A stretch of DNA of 64,000 nt from Patella vulgata (lineage: Eukaryota; Mollusca; Gastropoda; Patellidae): NCBI RefSeq assembly GCF_932274485.2, contig NC_065886.2, forward strand, positions 32,289,501 to 32,353,500, read 5' to 3'. Positions 1 to 11,070 of the stretch are shown one piece after another. Made by a program: the position numbers and the translations under genes. Positions within the stretch are counted from its first letter, which is position 1, and each line of letters starts with the position of its first letter. The notes under the pieces are model-generated. The model worked only from the letters and a program-made list of their open reading frames with translations. It was not told where the DNA came from and made no database searches.

Positions 1-72
1 GTTCGATTCCTATATTAACCGGGATACGTGCTCTAGTGTCCAGTATGGTTTCCATAGTTCCTCGTCCTTATG

Positions 73-439
73 GGGGATCACGTTGCTAAGTGGGTAAGAC
101 GCTGGCTCGCTACCCTGGAGGTCGGGTGTTCGATCCCTGCATTGGCCGAGAAAGTTCATCCCGATTTTTCGGCGTGGTTTCCCCTTGTCAGTGATGCAGG
201 ACGGGGGGCCTGACAAGGACAGCTGTCTAGTCGTTCGGATGGGACCAAAAACCGAGGTCTCGTGTACACATTGACCTCCACGTAAAAGATCCCTTGGCAG
301 TTGGAATTCGATATAAGAGTAGGACGTAGCACCGCTGCCCGGGCAAAATTTCCCTCATAGCACACTGTATGGCGTATGCCCGTCTTCATTAGCCCAGGTT
401 AGGAGCAGAACAGTAGGACGTTAAACCCCATTTCATTTC
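73..439 (+). repeat. tRNA-derived SINE (family 1), near full length
   Basis: The tRNA-like head has an A-box-like stretch (CTAAGTGGGTAAGACGCTGG) and a B-box-like GTTCGATCCC at 129-138. A long shared body follows, with motifs such as GTCGTTCGGATGGGACC, TTGGAATTCGATATAAGAG and CACTGTATGGCGTATGCCCG, and the element ends in repeated ATTTC. It is flanked by an apparent 12-bp target duplication (CTCGTCCTTATG near 61-72, CTCATCCTTATG near 441-452). At least fifteen pieces of the same family occur in the window. It lies in intron 1 of gene B. Confidence 0.75.
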
Positions 440-773
440 ATTTCTCATCCTTATGTGCACGCCCACATTTACACTGTTGCACCACTGACAAGACAGGAAA
501 ATACTAGGAACATTCTCGTCGAACCTGATATCCCCTAGTTAGCGAGTCGGCGCCATATTGAATGAGACACCATCACTCCAACAGGTTATACACAGCCGAA
601 CAGAAACAAATCCGAGGATTAAACAAAAGGAACTTCGTGGGTTTTTAGGGCGTATTTGGCTTGGCGTTAGGGGCACATTCTCAACATCGTCGGTTTTCCC
701 ATAGGAAAGACCACTACAGGTCCCTACGTTAAGTATAGGAAAATTATACAACTTGTTTCCGATATTTACTTAC

Positions 774-807
774 CTGCTACGACGGCTACTAAAAACAACA
801 ATTTCAT
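774..807 (-). CDS. Gene B, exon 1 (signal peptide) of a secreted Cys-rich protein; rest beyond window
   Basis: Read on the minus strand, this is ATG plus ten codons (MKLLFLVAVVA) and one base of a split codon, followed directly by a GTAAGT donor. It matches exon 1 of genes C and D base for base. The hydrophobic run is the first half of a signal peptide; in the siblings exon 2 completes it with VWVVEA. A TATAAATA box lies at 866-873 on the minus strand. The remaining exons would lie to the left of position 1. Positions 1-773 look like intron 1 and resemble the intron of gene D around 18550-18940. Gene B faces gene A head to head across 327 bp. Confidence 0.75.
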
Positions 808-1134
808 TTTGATGATTTTCTTACACGTATAAATTCGTATATATCACGTCTCCGTTTCAAATGATTATTTATAGTAAAACACATATGTTCTTTGGTCCAT
901 TTAAAAATTTAAGATAACAACTAGACCTACTTTTCTTGTTAATCTGTTATCTTGTCGATCCTTTTAAACCAAAACCGAGGTCTATACACTGCATATCAAA
1001 TTATCAAGAAATTAGGTCCAGATGTCTTTTTTAATCTTAAAATGGACCAAAGAACATTTGTGTTTTACTATAAATAATCAGTTGAAACGGAGACGTGATA
1101 TATACGAATTTGTACGTGTAAGAAAATCATCAAA
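808..1134. promoter_or_regulatory. Bidirectional promoter between genes B and A (inverted repeat)
   Basis: The two halves are inverted copies of one promoter. From each ATG outward one reads an A-rich leader, a TATAAATA box (866-873 on minus, 1069-1076 on plus, about 58-66 nt from the ATG) and the conserved block AATGGACCAAAGAACA (886-901 on minus, 1041-1056 on plus). The same box and block recur in front of genes C, D and I. The minus-strand form of the block, TGTTCTTTGGTCC, resembles a DR1-type nuclear receptor site (TGxxCTTTGxxCC); that reading is inference. The TATA spacing suggests transcription starts 30-40 nt before each ATG. Confidence 0.65.
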
Positions 1135-4100
1135 ATGAAATTATTGTTTTTAGTAGCCGTCGTAGCAGGTAAGTAAATGTTATAAAATTGTTATTTCTTT
1201 ATGTGAAAAAAATATGGCCCTACTTGTCACTAACTAGGGGGTCTCGGCTGTTTGATCCTAGAGTTCTTCCTGTCCGTGTCCATGGTGTTAGTGGCAAAGG
1301 CACATTCTTTAGTTGTTTCTTGCTAACTAGGGTGTCCTGGATGTTTGAGCCTAATACCGCAACCATTTTCATGGGATCAAAATTTCAAACTTAACATGGA
1401 TGCCGTAAAGGACTGCGCTAGATCATGGGCCAAGAGGGAAGATGTTACCTCTGATACTCTCTCAGATTGGACTAAGTCTATTAGTCGTTTACTAAAACGA
1501 AGAACTTACATGCAACGTTTGTTAGTTGACACTAGGCCTAAATGATGTTAGCATTGTTGAAAATCTCAACGCCTTACATGACAAGTATGTCATTGTTCCG
1601 GCTGACAAAGCGTCCAATAACATAGTGTTTATATGTAAACGACATTATTATGATTGTCTGTTCAAAGAACTTAGTTTCGGGAAATCAATCGAGAGTGCTA
1701 CGTATAAACGCTTTACGCTTAGTAAGGATGAAATTATATCCAATCACAGATCTGTACATACTTCATTTGGTACTCCATGTGGAGATACCTGTACAGATCT
1801 GCCCTTGTTATATTGGATACCTAAACTACATAAAAATCCCTATAAGCAACGTTTTATAGCAGGTTCATCCCGGTGTTCCACAAAAACACTTTCAAAAGTA
1901 TTGACATCTATACTAACGGCAGTTAAAGAGGGTATTCAAAAATACTGTGACAAAATATACTCTCGTAGTGGTATTAATCAAATGTGGTTATTAAAAAATT
2001 CCAAAGAATTACTTGATGGTTTACAATCTAGATCACTTGCTTCAGTCTCATCTATACAAACGTTTGACTTTTCTACTTTGTACACTAAAATTCGCCATAG
2101 TAAATTAAAAGCTCGGTTAAAAGACGTCATTCACAGTGTCTTTTCATGTAAATCGGGAACTGTTAGATATCAATATTTATTTGTTAATTACAATTCCACA
2201 TATTTAGTTAAGAACTATAGTGGTAACAAAAAATAAATTCACCGCCAACAAGATAATTCAGATGTTGGATTTTTTACTTGATAATATCTTTGTTGAATTT
2301 GGAGGGGAAATATATCAGCAAGTGGTAGGTATCCCCATGGGCACCAACTGTGCACCTTTGCTTGCTGATTTGTTTCTCTCTTCCTACGAAGCCGATTACA
2401 TACTGGCACTCGTAAAAACAAATAAACGATTAGTCAGACATTTTAATTTCACTTATCGATATATCGATGATGTTCTATCACTGAATAATCCCAAATTTAG
2501 TGATTGTGTAGAATTTATATATCCTGATGAGCTCGAAATTAAAAACACTACTGACAGTGACAATTACGCTTCCTACTTGGATCTGCGTCTCGATTTTGAC
2601 AATTGCCATACACTAAGTGTTAAATTGCACGATAAACGTGATGACTTTGACTTTCCGATTGTTAACTTTCCATTTATTAGTAGTAACATTCAAATATCAC
2701 CAGCTTATGAAGTGTTTGTGTCTCAGCTAATCCGTTACGCGAGAGCTTGTTCCTTTTATTCTGATTTTTTAAGTAGATCGAAGCATTTGTCATCTAAGCT
2801 TCAACTACAGGGATACATGTGCACTAAACTTATAAAACCTTTAAAAAGTTTTATGGCCGTCATATTGACTTGATTGGTAAATATAACATGTCTCTCTCGG
2901 CTATTATTCTAGATATATTTAATTGACACATATACTATCTCCCTGATTATGTCCACTATATCGTTAACACTGTTCATCACGTGCATTTTGCATACCGATA
3001 GTCTATTGGCTAATCACGCTATTTTACCGAGATTTCGTCTAATAGTTTGGATGCAGATGCGGTGGGTGTGGCGCTTGGCAGGGTAAGCTTACTCTTCCGG
3101 ACACCTGTTATCACTGTTTGCCGTGTATTTTGTACACGGTGATTACACTATTTTGCCTATACCGTATTTTTAGAACTTCGAATTTTGTCTAATGGTTTGG
3201 ATTGTTCGTACTTGGTTTTATTTTATTTTATTCCTGTCCGTATTCATAGTCATAGTGGCGAAGGCACGTTCTTTAGGGTTTTCTTTTGCAAACTAGGATG
3301 TCCTGGATGTTTGATCCTAAGGTTTTGTTTCTTCCTGTCAGTGTTCATAGTGTTTGTGGCGAAGGCACATCCTTTAGTTGTTTCTTGCTAACTAGCTGGA
3401 ATGTCCTGGATGTTTGAGCCATGTCTGTGTTCATGGTGTTAGTGGCGAAGGCACATTCTTTAGTTGCTTCTCACCAACTAGGAAGTCATGAGTTCTTCTA
3501 TTACTGTTTAACTCCCCCTTCCACCCCACCGAGGGTTATATCGCGGACAAGTTGTCTTATTTTACTATGCTCAGTCCACACGCAGGGGTCTTTAGGATAC
3601 TTTCCCATGGGAGGAAACTAGAGAATCCGGAGTAAACACACAAGATTAAGAGTGTGCCATAACTCCAAGCCATATACGCTCACACCAGGTATCGAAACCA
3701 CGACGGCAAGCCAGAGGTTACCTGCCAACCAGAGCTCTATCTCAACCCCTGAAGTCCCGGGTGTATGATCCTTAGATTTGTTCCTGTGACGGTTGTGTTT
3801 AGCCAGTTGGAGTCATAGTGTCTCTATTAATGTGGAGCCGACTCACCAACTGAGGGATACCGGGTTTGTCGACAATTTTTCTAGGTATTTTCCAGCCCTT
3901 GGAGTGGTGCAAGAGGTAGGAACTGGCACGACAGAGGATCTAGTTTGAACGTTGAGGTATATGTAAGCATGTTGAACATTAGCGTGCACGTAAGGACGAG
4001 GAACCCGGCGCTTCCGCCTTCTCTGAAGAGGGGAAACCATGCTGGACAGCCAGAGCACTCATCTCGGTAAATTACGGAAGTGAACCCGAGACAATATAAA

Positions 4101-5471
4101 AATAAAGGTTTGTAGAATAATTATATCTGATGTTTTGTTTATTTCCAGCTGTATGGGTGGTAGAAGCTCAACGTCATTGTGAACACAACCGTGATTGTTT
4201 AGCTGTGATCGACTGTCACGCTCACGAAATACATCACTGTAATTTATTTGATGGAAAATGTGAATGTAGAGGTTAGTACGGAAGACAGTTCATGGCTCTA
4301 TGCTTGGAGTCGCGGTGGCTCAGTGGGTAAGGCGCTGCCTCGCTCGCTGTTCAAGGGGTTCTGGTTTCGATCATGGTGTTGGTCGTGAAAGTACCTTTAG
4401 ATTTTCCTGTGTTGTTTCTCTGTTCGATAGGTGGTACAGGACACGACAAAGGTCCTGGCAAGATAGGATGTGTAGTCTATCGGTCGGAAAAACCGAGGCC
4501 CTGTTCGAAATGAAATTGAACCATATTATTATTAGAGTGGACACCCCAACCCTGTCTCTCGTCTCTGTCTCTTAGGAAGCCGTAAAGATCTACCGTTCAA
4601 TTCCGAGGGTTTTATATTGAAAGCGTGCATTCGGGTTACCACGTTAATTAATTTATTAAACATTAATGTATCTGTTATATTACAATAAAGACATGGCCAA
4701 ACCAATGTATATTACAATAAAGTCATCCCCAAAACAGTGTATGTGATGGATAATGGCCGAACACTGTCCATTATGACAATTGAGGGGCGTTAGCCCCGAA
4801 GGTTTTCTTTGTATTTATATAACGGACAGTCTGAGGCTATTATCAAACTTAAAACATAGCACCATAGAGATAAAAATAATGAATAGTTTTCTAAATGAAC
4901 AAGTCACAAAATAATGGATATATTCTTAAAACAACATGCACGTTATAAATAATAGACTATTTTTTTTAAGAAAAACGTACATTCTCCTATATAATGGTTA
5001 AAAACGTCAAAGGGTGACGTCATATCTATGTTTTAAATTACAATAAAGCCATGGTCTAACTAATATATATTACAATAAAGTCATGATATCAAACCAATGT
5101 CTATTACAGTAAAGCCATGACCAAACCAATGTATATTACTATAAAGACATGGTCAAACGAATAAGTATTACTATAAAGCCAATGTATCTTACTTTAAAAC
5201 ACGCGGATATCAAAATAGTGATATTGGTGATATCGAAATACGCTCACTCCTTTAAGTAATTAATATCATCTGCAATATCACCTTCGACGTAATATCAATT
5301 GTAATATCAAAATGTAGTATTTAATTTGTGTCTGGTATTTAATATTTTCCAGGCCACACTGTTGGAGCCCCACCAGGTACCTGTACTGATGATGACTTGT
5401 CTAGCTGTCAGTGTGAACATGGTGGAACCCCAGGATGTCAACACGGTCATTGTCACTGTAATCATCATTAA
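1135..5471 (+). CDS. Gene A: secreted two-module Cys/His-rich protein, Cvsi-2-like (91 aa)
   Basis: Three exons: 1135-1168, 4149-4271 and 5353-5471, with donors GTAAGT and GTTAGT, AG acceptors and phase-1 introns. Residues 1-18 form a signal peptide, with likely cleavage after VEA. Module 1 has cysteines at 22, 28, 34, 42, 49 and 51; module 2 at 63, 71, 73, 81, 86 and 88, ending HCHCNHH. There are many histidines and no other recognisable domain. The pattern resembles mollusc protease inhibitors of the cvSI-1/Cvsi-2 type (MEROPS I84), which are secreted by digestive-gland cells; inhibition is therefore a guess, and metal binding by the His/Cys tail is possible. The ATG is set by the TATA box 66 nt upstream and by identity with five sibling exons. 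AATAAA lies at 5473-5478. Intron 1 carries a Penelope-like element; intron 2 carries a SINE and a minisatellite. No break is seen. Confidence 0.8.
1215..1360 (+). repeat. Intron-1 repeat, about 110-bp unit (first part)
   Basis: Units contain CTAACTAGG, ATGTTTGATCCTAG, TCCTGTCCGTG, TTCATGGTGTTAGTGG and GGCACATTCTTTAGTTG. They recur at 3185-3500, 12290-12620 and 20785-20900, always in intron 1 of a plus-strand copy, so the array predates the gene duplications. The Penelope-like element splits the array in gene A. Confidence 0.6.
1360..3180 (+). mobile_element. Penelope-like retroelement, reverse transcriptase part, broken
   Basis: The translated product contains the Penelope-type reverse transcriptase signature: LLYWIPKLHK, FDFSTLYT, GIPMGTNCAPLLADLF and YRYIDDVL, ending in a region like the usual C-terminal end of PLE enzymes that lack a GIY-YIG domain. 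I see no GIY-YIG endonuclease. The reading frame is interrupted by about two breaks, so the copy looks inactive. It sits within intron 1 of gene A in sense orientation, splitting an older tandem repeat. Boundaries are approximate. Confidence 0.75.
3185..3520 (+). repeat. Intron-1 repeat, second part, about three units
   Basis: Degenerate copies of the same roughly 110-bp unit found before the Penelope-like element (TCCTGTCAGTGTTCATAGTG, GGCACATTCTTTAGTTG). The stretch 3521-4148 that follows is intron 1 of gene A; it holds the end of the repeat and a piece that recurs before exon 2 of gene E (GTGCAAGAGGTAGGAAC; GAACATTAGCGTGCACGTA). Confidence 0.55.
4309..4575 (+). repeat. tRNA-derived SINE (family 2) in intron 2 of gene A
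   Basis: The head GTCGCGGTGGCTCAGTGGG begins a tRNA-like stretch, with a B-box-like GGTTTCGATCATGG at 4368-4381. The body contains CCTGGCAAGATAGGATGTG and CCGAGGCCCTG and ends at GTCTCTGTCTCTTA. Orthologous insertions sit at the same place after exon 2 in genes E, F, C and D, so the insertion preceded the duplications. Confidence 0.7.
4672..5200 (+). repeat. Intronic minisatellite (about 32-bp unit) interrupted by a unique block
   Basis: The unit reads approximately GTCAAACCAATGTATATTAC followed by AATAAAGCCATG. Units are visible at 4672-4745 and 5030-5200. Between them (4746-5030) is an unrelated AT-rich block with a small GC hairpin (GGGGCGTTAGCCCC). The same unit, in the sense of the host gene, occurs beside exons of C, D, E, F, H, I and J. 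Each unit carries a sense AATAAA hexamer. Confidence 0.8.
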
Positions 5472-6125
5472 AAATAAACTATATAAAACTTAGATGATGT
5501 TGTTCAGTTGTATGTTTCATTTTCCAAACAAGTGCTCACAAGTCATTACCCAATCAAGCTGAAGCAATGATAACATTCAAGTTGAATATGATCATGCAAA
5601 TGTCAAACTGTATGAACGGGGCTTTAGAGTAAATATAACAACAGTTATTCAGGAATTATTATATACATGTATCATGTGGGATTTTACACTATTACTCGTA
5701 TTTGACCAACGTATCTGGATATCAACAGATAAATATCCGACTGTCTGAAAAGGACTTTAGGTATTTAGTAATTATTATATGATATGTAGAATTTGTTGTA
5801 ATTATTTGATAAAATTCAGACATCACTTAACCACCCATAATAGTGATAATATAATATAAAAACTAAAATAAACTAAATAGAAAATAATTTAGGAATTTAT
5901 ACTTTTTCTTTTATTTTTTCTGCAATTAAAACCTGGAAGCAGATTGCTGTAATACAATCAGAAATCAACCTGTGTTTAGGTTTGTTCTCTTTGCAGACGT
6001 TGGGCGTCAGCCATAACAATCATGGCTTCTGTAAATAATATATAGGTCTTGGGCTCCATCTCGGTGTTCGCCAAGACACTTTTTCATGATGTTCCAATCT
6101 GCATGATGTCCTCCTGCTAGCCATG
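5472..6125. repeat. Spacer block S1, left part (repeated downstream of genes E and F)
   Basis: This 3' flank of gene A begins with a poly(A) signal and is repeated at 14705-15290 and 25768-26830. Its inner part (CTGGAAGCAGATTGCTGTAAT) returns in inverted form around 8300-8400, so the spacer is itself an inverted repeat between tail-to-tail genes A and C. No gene seen; short ORFs here are shared only because the DNA is duplicated. Confidence 0.7.
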
Positions 6126-7430
6126 CAGAATAGAGGGTGTGTCAAGGAAAGCATCCGTTGTTGTTGTTTTTTCTCGGGGGAAGGATGTGTGAAAAAACAA
6201 TCGAGGAGCTGTATATACCATTTGATCATCATGAAGAGCCCACGCCAGTTGGGAATCGAAATAAAAGCAGACCATACAGACGCTACCTGGACAAAATTTC
6301 CCTCCTAACATACACACTCGTCTTCATTATCCCGGCTGGTACAGAAACGAAACATTTTTAAATCTCTAACATCTATTATGATGCACGTTTTCATTGGCCA
6401 CAGTAGCTCAGTGCGTACGACGTTGGTCGCTAACCACTACTCGGTTTTTTCTTCTTCTCCTTCCTGGGTGGTGGCGGAGGCTCTTCGAGAAAGCCTATAA
6501 GATAGGGCCGATCGACATGAAAATCGACATGCTTGTTTTTTAAACTTTTTTACATCGATTTGGTGACTTAATTTTTGAATTTATTCCAAGAACATGGTCA
6601 GTTCCTGGTCCATAGTACGATCGTACTTAAGGCTGTGCAAAAATATCGATATAATCGATAATCGGTAGAAGTTATTTAGCGATACGATAATCGATATTGA
6701 AATTCAAATATCGATTATCGGTATATTTACCTTCTGACGGCAAGTTACGGTCACATTCACATGACCTTAAGATTTCAATTAAAAGTAATGTATAAATGAG
6801 TTCACCATTTAAATCTACAAACTGACATGGATAATAATAATAATAATCTTCTTCAGGCCGGGTATTACATTGTTCAACTTTTGTCGGTAAATTATTTTCG
6901 CCCCCCCCCCCCACCGCACACTTCATTCACCCAACCCCTTCTCTTTCGCCAGAATGTCAACGTCCATTCAACAAAAGGTAGGTCATTTCGGGACTAATAT
7001 TTGGTTCAATTTATAATATAACAAACTACCATCATATTTATAAAACTTCCACTCCACTTGTCACAAACTAGGTTATTTCGAAACCAAAGTATGGTTCGAT
7101 TTTATTTCAATAATTCGCTCACGCGTTATTGTCTTTTTATGAATGGGGGGGGGGGGGGCAACCGAGAGACCCGCGGATAACCCACGAGGGTAGACAGTCG
7201 GCCTTACTCCCAAACCGCGTGCAAGCGAGGATAACGAACGACCTCAATCTATGCCACACATTCTGATATAAAACACACGCGTTTAACCATTTGGTAATGC
7301 TGCCCCCCCCCTTCTCTCCCAAGCGAGGAGTACGAACGACCCCAATCTATGCCACACAGTCTGATATAAAACGCACGCGTTTAACCATTTCGTAATACAG
7401 CCCCCCACCCACCCTTTCCTCTGTATACAG
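6126..7430. other. Unique insert in spacer S1; low-complexity DNA, no gene
   Basis: Absent from the sister spacers. It holds a truncated SINE head (around 6400-6450), a cluster of ATCGAT-rich sequence (6640-6720), poly-C and poly-G runs near 6901 and 7145, and two tandem copies of a segment containing CAATCTATGCCACACA (about 7195-7310 and 7322-7410) that occurs once in each sister spacer. No coding signal recognised. Confidence 0.5.
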
Positions 7431-9770
7431 ATCAGAACAAAAATGAAATTGTGGCCATGTTATGTATGTAAACCGGAAGTAAACATTTTAACCACTATAT
7501 ACAAGGTTACAATAAACACCCGATAAAGATGATAACGTGTGTCGTTTTAATAGCTCGTGTAAAAAACATTGACTGTTAAATTATCCATTAGAAGATATAA
7601 AATAGAGTTACACGCCCTTGATTTATGATCTACTTTTAGCCACTAATAACCAGGAAATCCACATAAAATTGGTTTGTGTCCGTAGATAATCGATAACAGT
7701 GGAATTAAATGAGTACCTTGTTGCACCCAATATCACAATCAAATGATTCGTGTGAGAATTTTGACTCCACAGAAATACAAGTGAATGAAATTAGGATCAC
7801 GTCCCCGTGAATGAAATGCGGGCCTCTAGACCGATCGACATCCCTTTTATTCCAAATTTTGTTTAAATTATTAAAGATTTGAAGAAAACTTTAATCTAGG
7901 GAAACGTGTTCGTGTAAAAAAAAGGGGGGGGGGGCATAGAATGACAGGAGAAGAAAGATATTGTGAAGGTGATGTTTTATTTTAAATGTCGGAATAATAT
8001 AGCTCATCACTTTATTATACGTCTGATGTTTGAGCTGAACACGTTTAATTAATCTGTGTGGACAATATTTGTAAAGGTCAGCAGCTAACTGATGCCAACT
8101 TTCAGATAATTGAATGCTAGAAAGGAAAATAAGAACAACATCAAATTCAACCTGGGTATGAGGAATAATCGTCTGAATATGACAACGAATTGCATGAAAT
8201 GTGTATTATAGCTGGTTGAACAAATTGTGTCTGTCTATCTTTTGACAGAGGCCATAATGTTTCTCTTTTTTTGGCTGGCGTCTGCAAAGTGAAGAAATCT
8301 AAATACAGGTTGGTGTCTGATTTTATTGGCAATCTGCTTCCAGGCATGCCTGGTAAAAGACGGTTTTAATTGCAGAGAAAATAAAAGAAAAAGTATAAAT
8401 TCCTAACTTATTTTCTACTTAGTTGCTTCACGTTGTTATTGCAGTTGATATGGGTGATGTAAAGATGTCTAAATTCCAATACCGGTAATAACTGGACCGC
8501 TTGTAATTACAATAAATTCTACATAGTAATTCCCGAATAACTAAAGCCCTGTTCAGACGGTCGGACGTGTATCTGGTGATATCCAGATTTGCTGTTCAAA
8601 TATTGGCAATAACTTGGCCGCTTATAATTACAACTAATTTTACATCATATTTTCTAATAATTTGGGAACACACAAAGCACCGTTCATACGGTTGGACATG
8701 TATCTTGCGATATCCAAATTTGTTGGTTATGTATCGGTAATTACGGGACCGTGTCTATTGTATAATGCCAACAAATTATACATGATACATGTATACAATA
8801 ATTGCTGAATATCTGGTGTTACATATTTATGTACAAGTGCAATTCTTGTGTATTTCCCTATATTCTCGTTGTTGAATTAATGAAAACAGGAATCTTGCTG
8901 TTGGCTAATATTTCTACATTCTTTGGTTAGCAAATAATCAACATGAATTTCAGCACACAATTAATGTAACACATATTGGTATAACCGCTTAGTGATAAAT
9001 AAGCCCAATTATGGATATGGGAATTAACATAAACCTGCGTCTCCAAATATCCAAATAGAGGTAAATAAGGTCTGTCCTTAGACATGTGATCTAAGTTGAT
9101 CACCCAAAGACACGTTTGTAGGAAAGCCCCCTTCCCCCTCCCCGGCCTAATTCATTTGGGTCTATATATCCCCATGCATCACATAGGGCATTAATCTTAT
9201 AAATCTATCGTCTATACAAATAGTTAAAAACTGGATAATGTAAAGGGAATTTGCTGAATATTTCAGTCAAATTGATCCACTCTAAACCGTGAATTTAGCG
9301 ATTGAATTTTGGGCCTAGCCTTGATCATTCATTTTTTTATTAAATCATGAATGAACTTGGGGAGCAGAACGGATTATAATCAAGTAAATATCACAGGCTA
9401 GCGATGACATCGAGAGTTCATTATGGTCTGGATAAGTTAACTAAGGTCTTATTAATAATTTAGATAACATTTCAGGCCTAAATAAAGACCTGCAAATGGC
9501 AGATTTAGCTCTTGCATAATGTATGTTTAAAGTGTAAAACAAAGAATCCAGAAGACAGGCGATTAAGGAAAATATAATAAAATATGAAATAGAAATAAAT
9601 GAGGGCAAATTAAGATAGATTAAGATACATTAAAATAATAGCTCACTGAATTAGGTGACACTGTGCGGATTAACACGAAGTACTAAACATTTAGTATTGG
9701 GTCGAATTTGTTAATTGTGGGAATAATACATTATATAGAATTAACTGAAATTCCTGTCTTGTCAGTGGTG
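7430..9770. repeat. Spacer block S1, right part (3' flank of gene C side)
   Basis: Repeated at about 15500-16815 and 26950-28680. Includes GTCGGACGTGTATCTGGTGAT near 8563, which is the inverted counterpart of sequence following gene A. A poly-G run is at 7923-7934. The stretch 9075-9225 recurs at 41086-41242, marking where the third spacer resumes after the transposon stack. Positions 9250-9770 hold nothing I recognise. Confidence 0.65.
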
Positions 9771-9801
9771 CAAGAGGTACGACCTGACATTGAAGAGGGT
9801 G

Positions 9802-9817
9802 AAGGTAGAGGTTAGTA
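9802..9817 (+). pseudogene. Tiny relic of an exon-2 3' end
   Basis: GAAGGTAGAGGTTAGTACGG matches the end of exon 2 plus its donor in gene A (GAATGTAGAGGTTAGTACGG). It is followed by the same flank (AGAAGGTCTGACATTT) that follows the larger relic at 16994-17086, so both are remnants of the same ancestral plus-strand exon. Confidence 0.45.
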
Positions 9818-10469
9818 CGGAGGCCCCACTATATTTAGTCAGAAGGTCTGACATTTCCATGGTCATATCCAACTAGGATATTCTCATTGCTTCAAAATGA
9901 TGTCTCGTGATACTAAAAAGTAATTTCCCCCAAGGGACTGCCATCTTGTGTGTCACATGAAACCTGAACATCATACAAAAAACCCCCAAAATCACAATTT
10001 ATAAGGAAAACAATCACTGATTGATTGAAATATAGCACAACGTTTCGACAAGTATTCCCATATCGTTTTCAAGCCCAACAAAAAGAAAGAAAAAAGAAAA
10101 GAAAATGATCATGATCCAAATTGGATATTCTTATTGTTTCAATATGATGTCTCATGATACTAAAGTATTTTCTTCCCTAGGGGCTGTTATTTTGTGTTTC
10201 ACGTGAAATCTGAACCTCATAAATTAAGCTTTATAGAGTTTATTTTTAATTATGATTACAGTGACAGTGACCGTGTAGACATCCTGGGGTTCCGCCATGT
10301 TCACACTGGCAGTTAGACAAGTCATCATCAGTACAGTTACCCGGTGGGGCTCCAACGGCGCGGTCTGAAAAACATAAAATACCAGATACAAATTAAATAG
10401 TACATTTTGATATTACCATTACTAGAGATCACTTTGAGATCAAGGTAATATACTCTAGTTTGACTAAAG

Positions 10470-10745
10470 CTTAAGAGTAATAGGTTGGGTTGACCATGGC
10501 TTTATGGTAATTCATATTGGTTTGACCATGTTTGTTTTTGTAATATACATTAGTTTGACCACGGATTTATAGTAATATACGTTGCTTTGACAATGACTTT
10601 ATTGTTATATACGTTGTTTGACCATGGCTTTATTATAATTTACGTTCTTTTGGCCATGACTTAATTGTAATATTCGTTGGTTTGACCACGGATTCATTGT
10701 AATATACGTGGGTTTGGCCATGGCTTTATTGTAATATAACAGATA
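10470..10745 (-). repeat. Intronic minisatellite in gene C
   Basis: About eight units of the roughly 32-bp repeat (TTTGACCATGGCTTTATTGT followed by AATATACGTTGG on the plus strand). On the strand of gene C each unit carries AATAAA. Confidence 0.75.
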
Positions 10746-10794
10746 AATGTATGGTTAAAGCTTTAATCAACGTATAAACAAAAATGCGTGGGGT

Positions 10795-11070
10795 GGGGCG
10801 TCCGCTCTACACAAACTGTTCATTTCAAGTCATCGGGACCAACATCTGGTTCAATTTAAATTCCGTTAGAGTCTCGCTTTTTATCCCATCCGAGGATTAG
10901 ACATGTTCTCTTGCCAAGCCCCCTGTTATGTCCTGTACTACTGACCGGACAGAGAAACTACGCGGGAAAAATCCCGGGGTATTTATTCGACAAACACAAT
11001 GGATCGAACTCCGATCACCCTGATTAGCGAGCGCGTCAGCGTCTTACTCACTGAGTCACCCCGACCCCCA
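10795..11070 (-). repeat. tRNA-derived SINE (family 2) in intron 2 of gene C
   Basis: Inverse copy of the SINE in gene A. Its tail is at the left (CATTTCAAGTCATCGGGACC) and its tRNA-like head at the right (GTCTTACTCACTGAGTCACC). Confidence 0.65.

Noticed and set aside
84-144. tRNA gene candidates with A-box and B-box motifs (also 4309-4381, 13668-13735, 47240-47310)
   Set aside because: All continue into SINE bodies and lack a convincing cloverleaf and T-run terminator; they are SINE heads.
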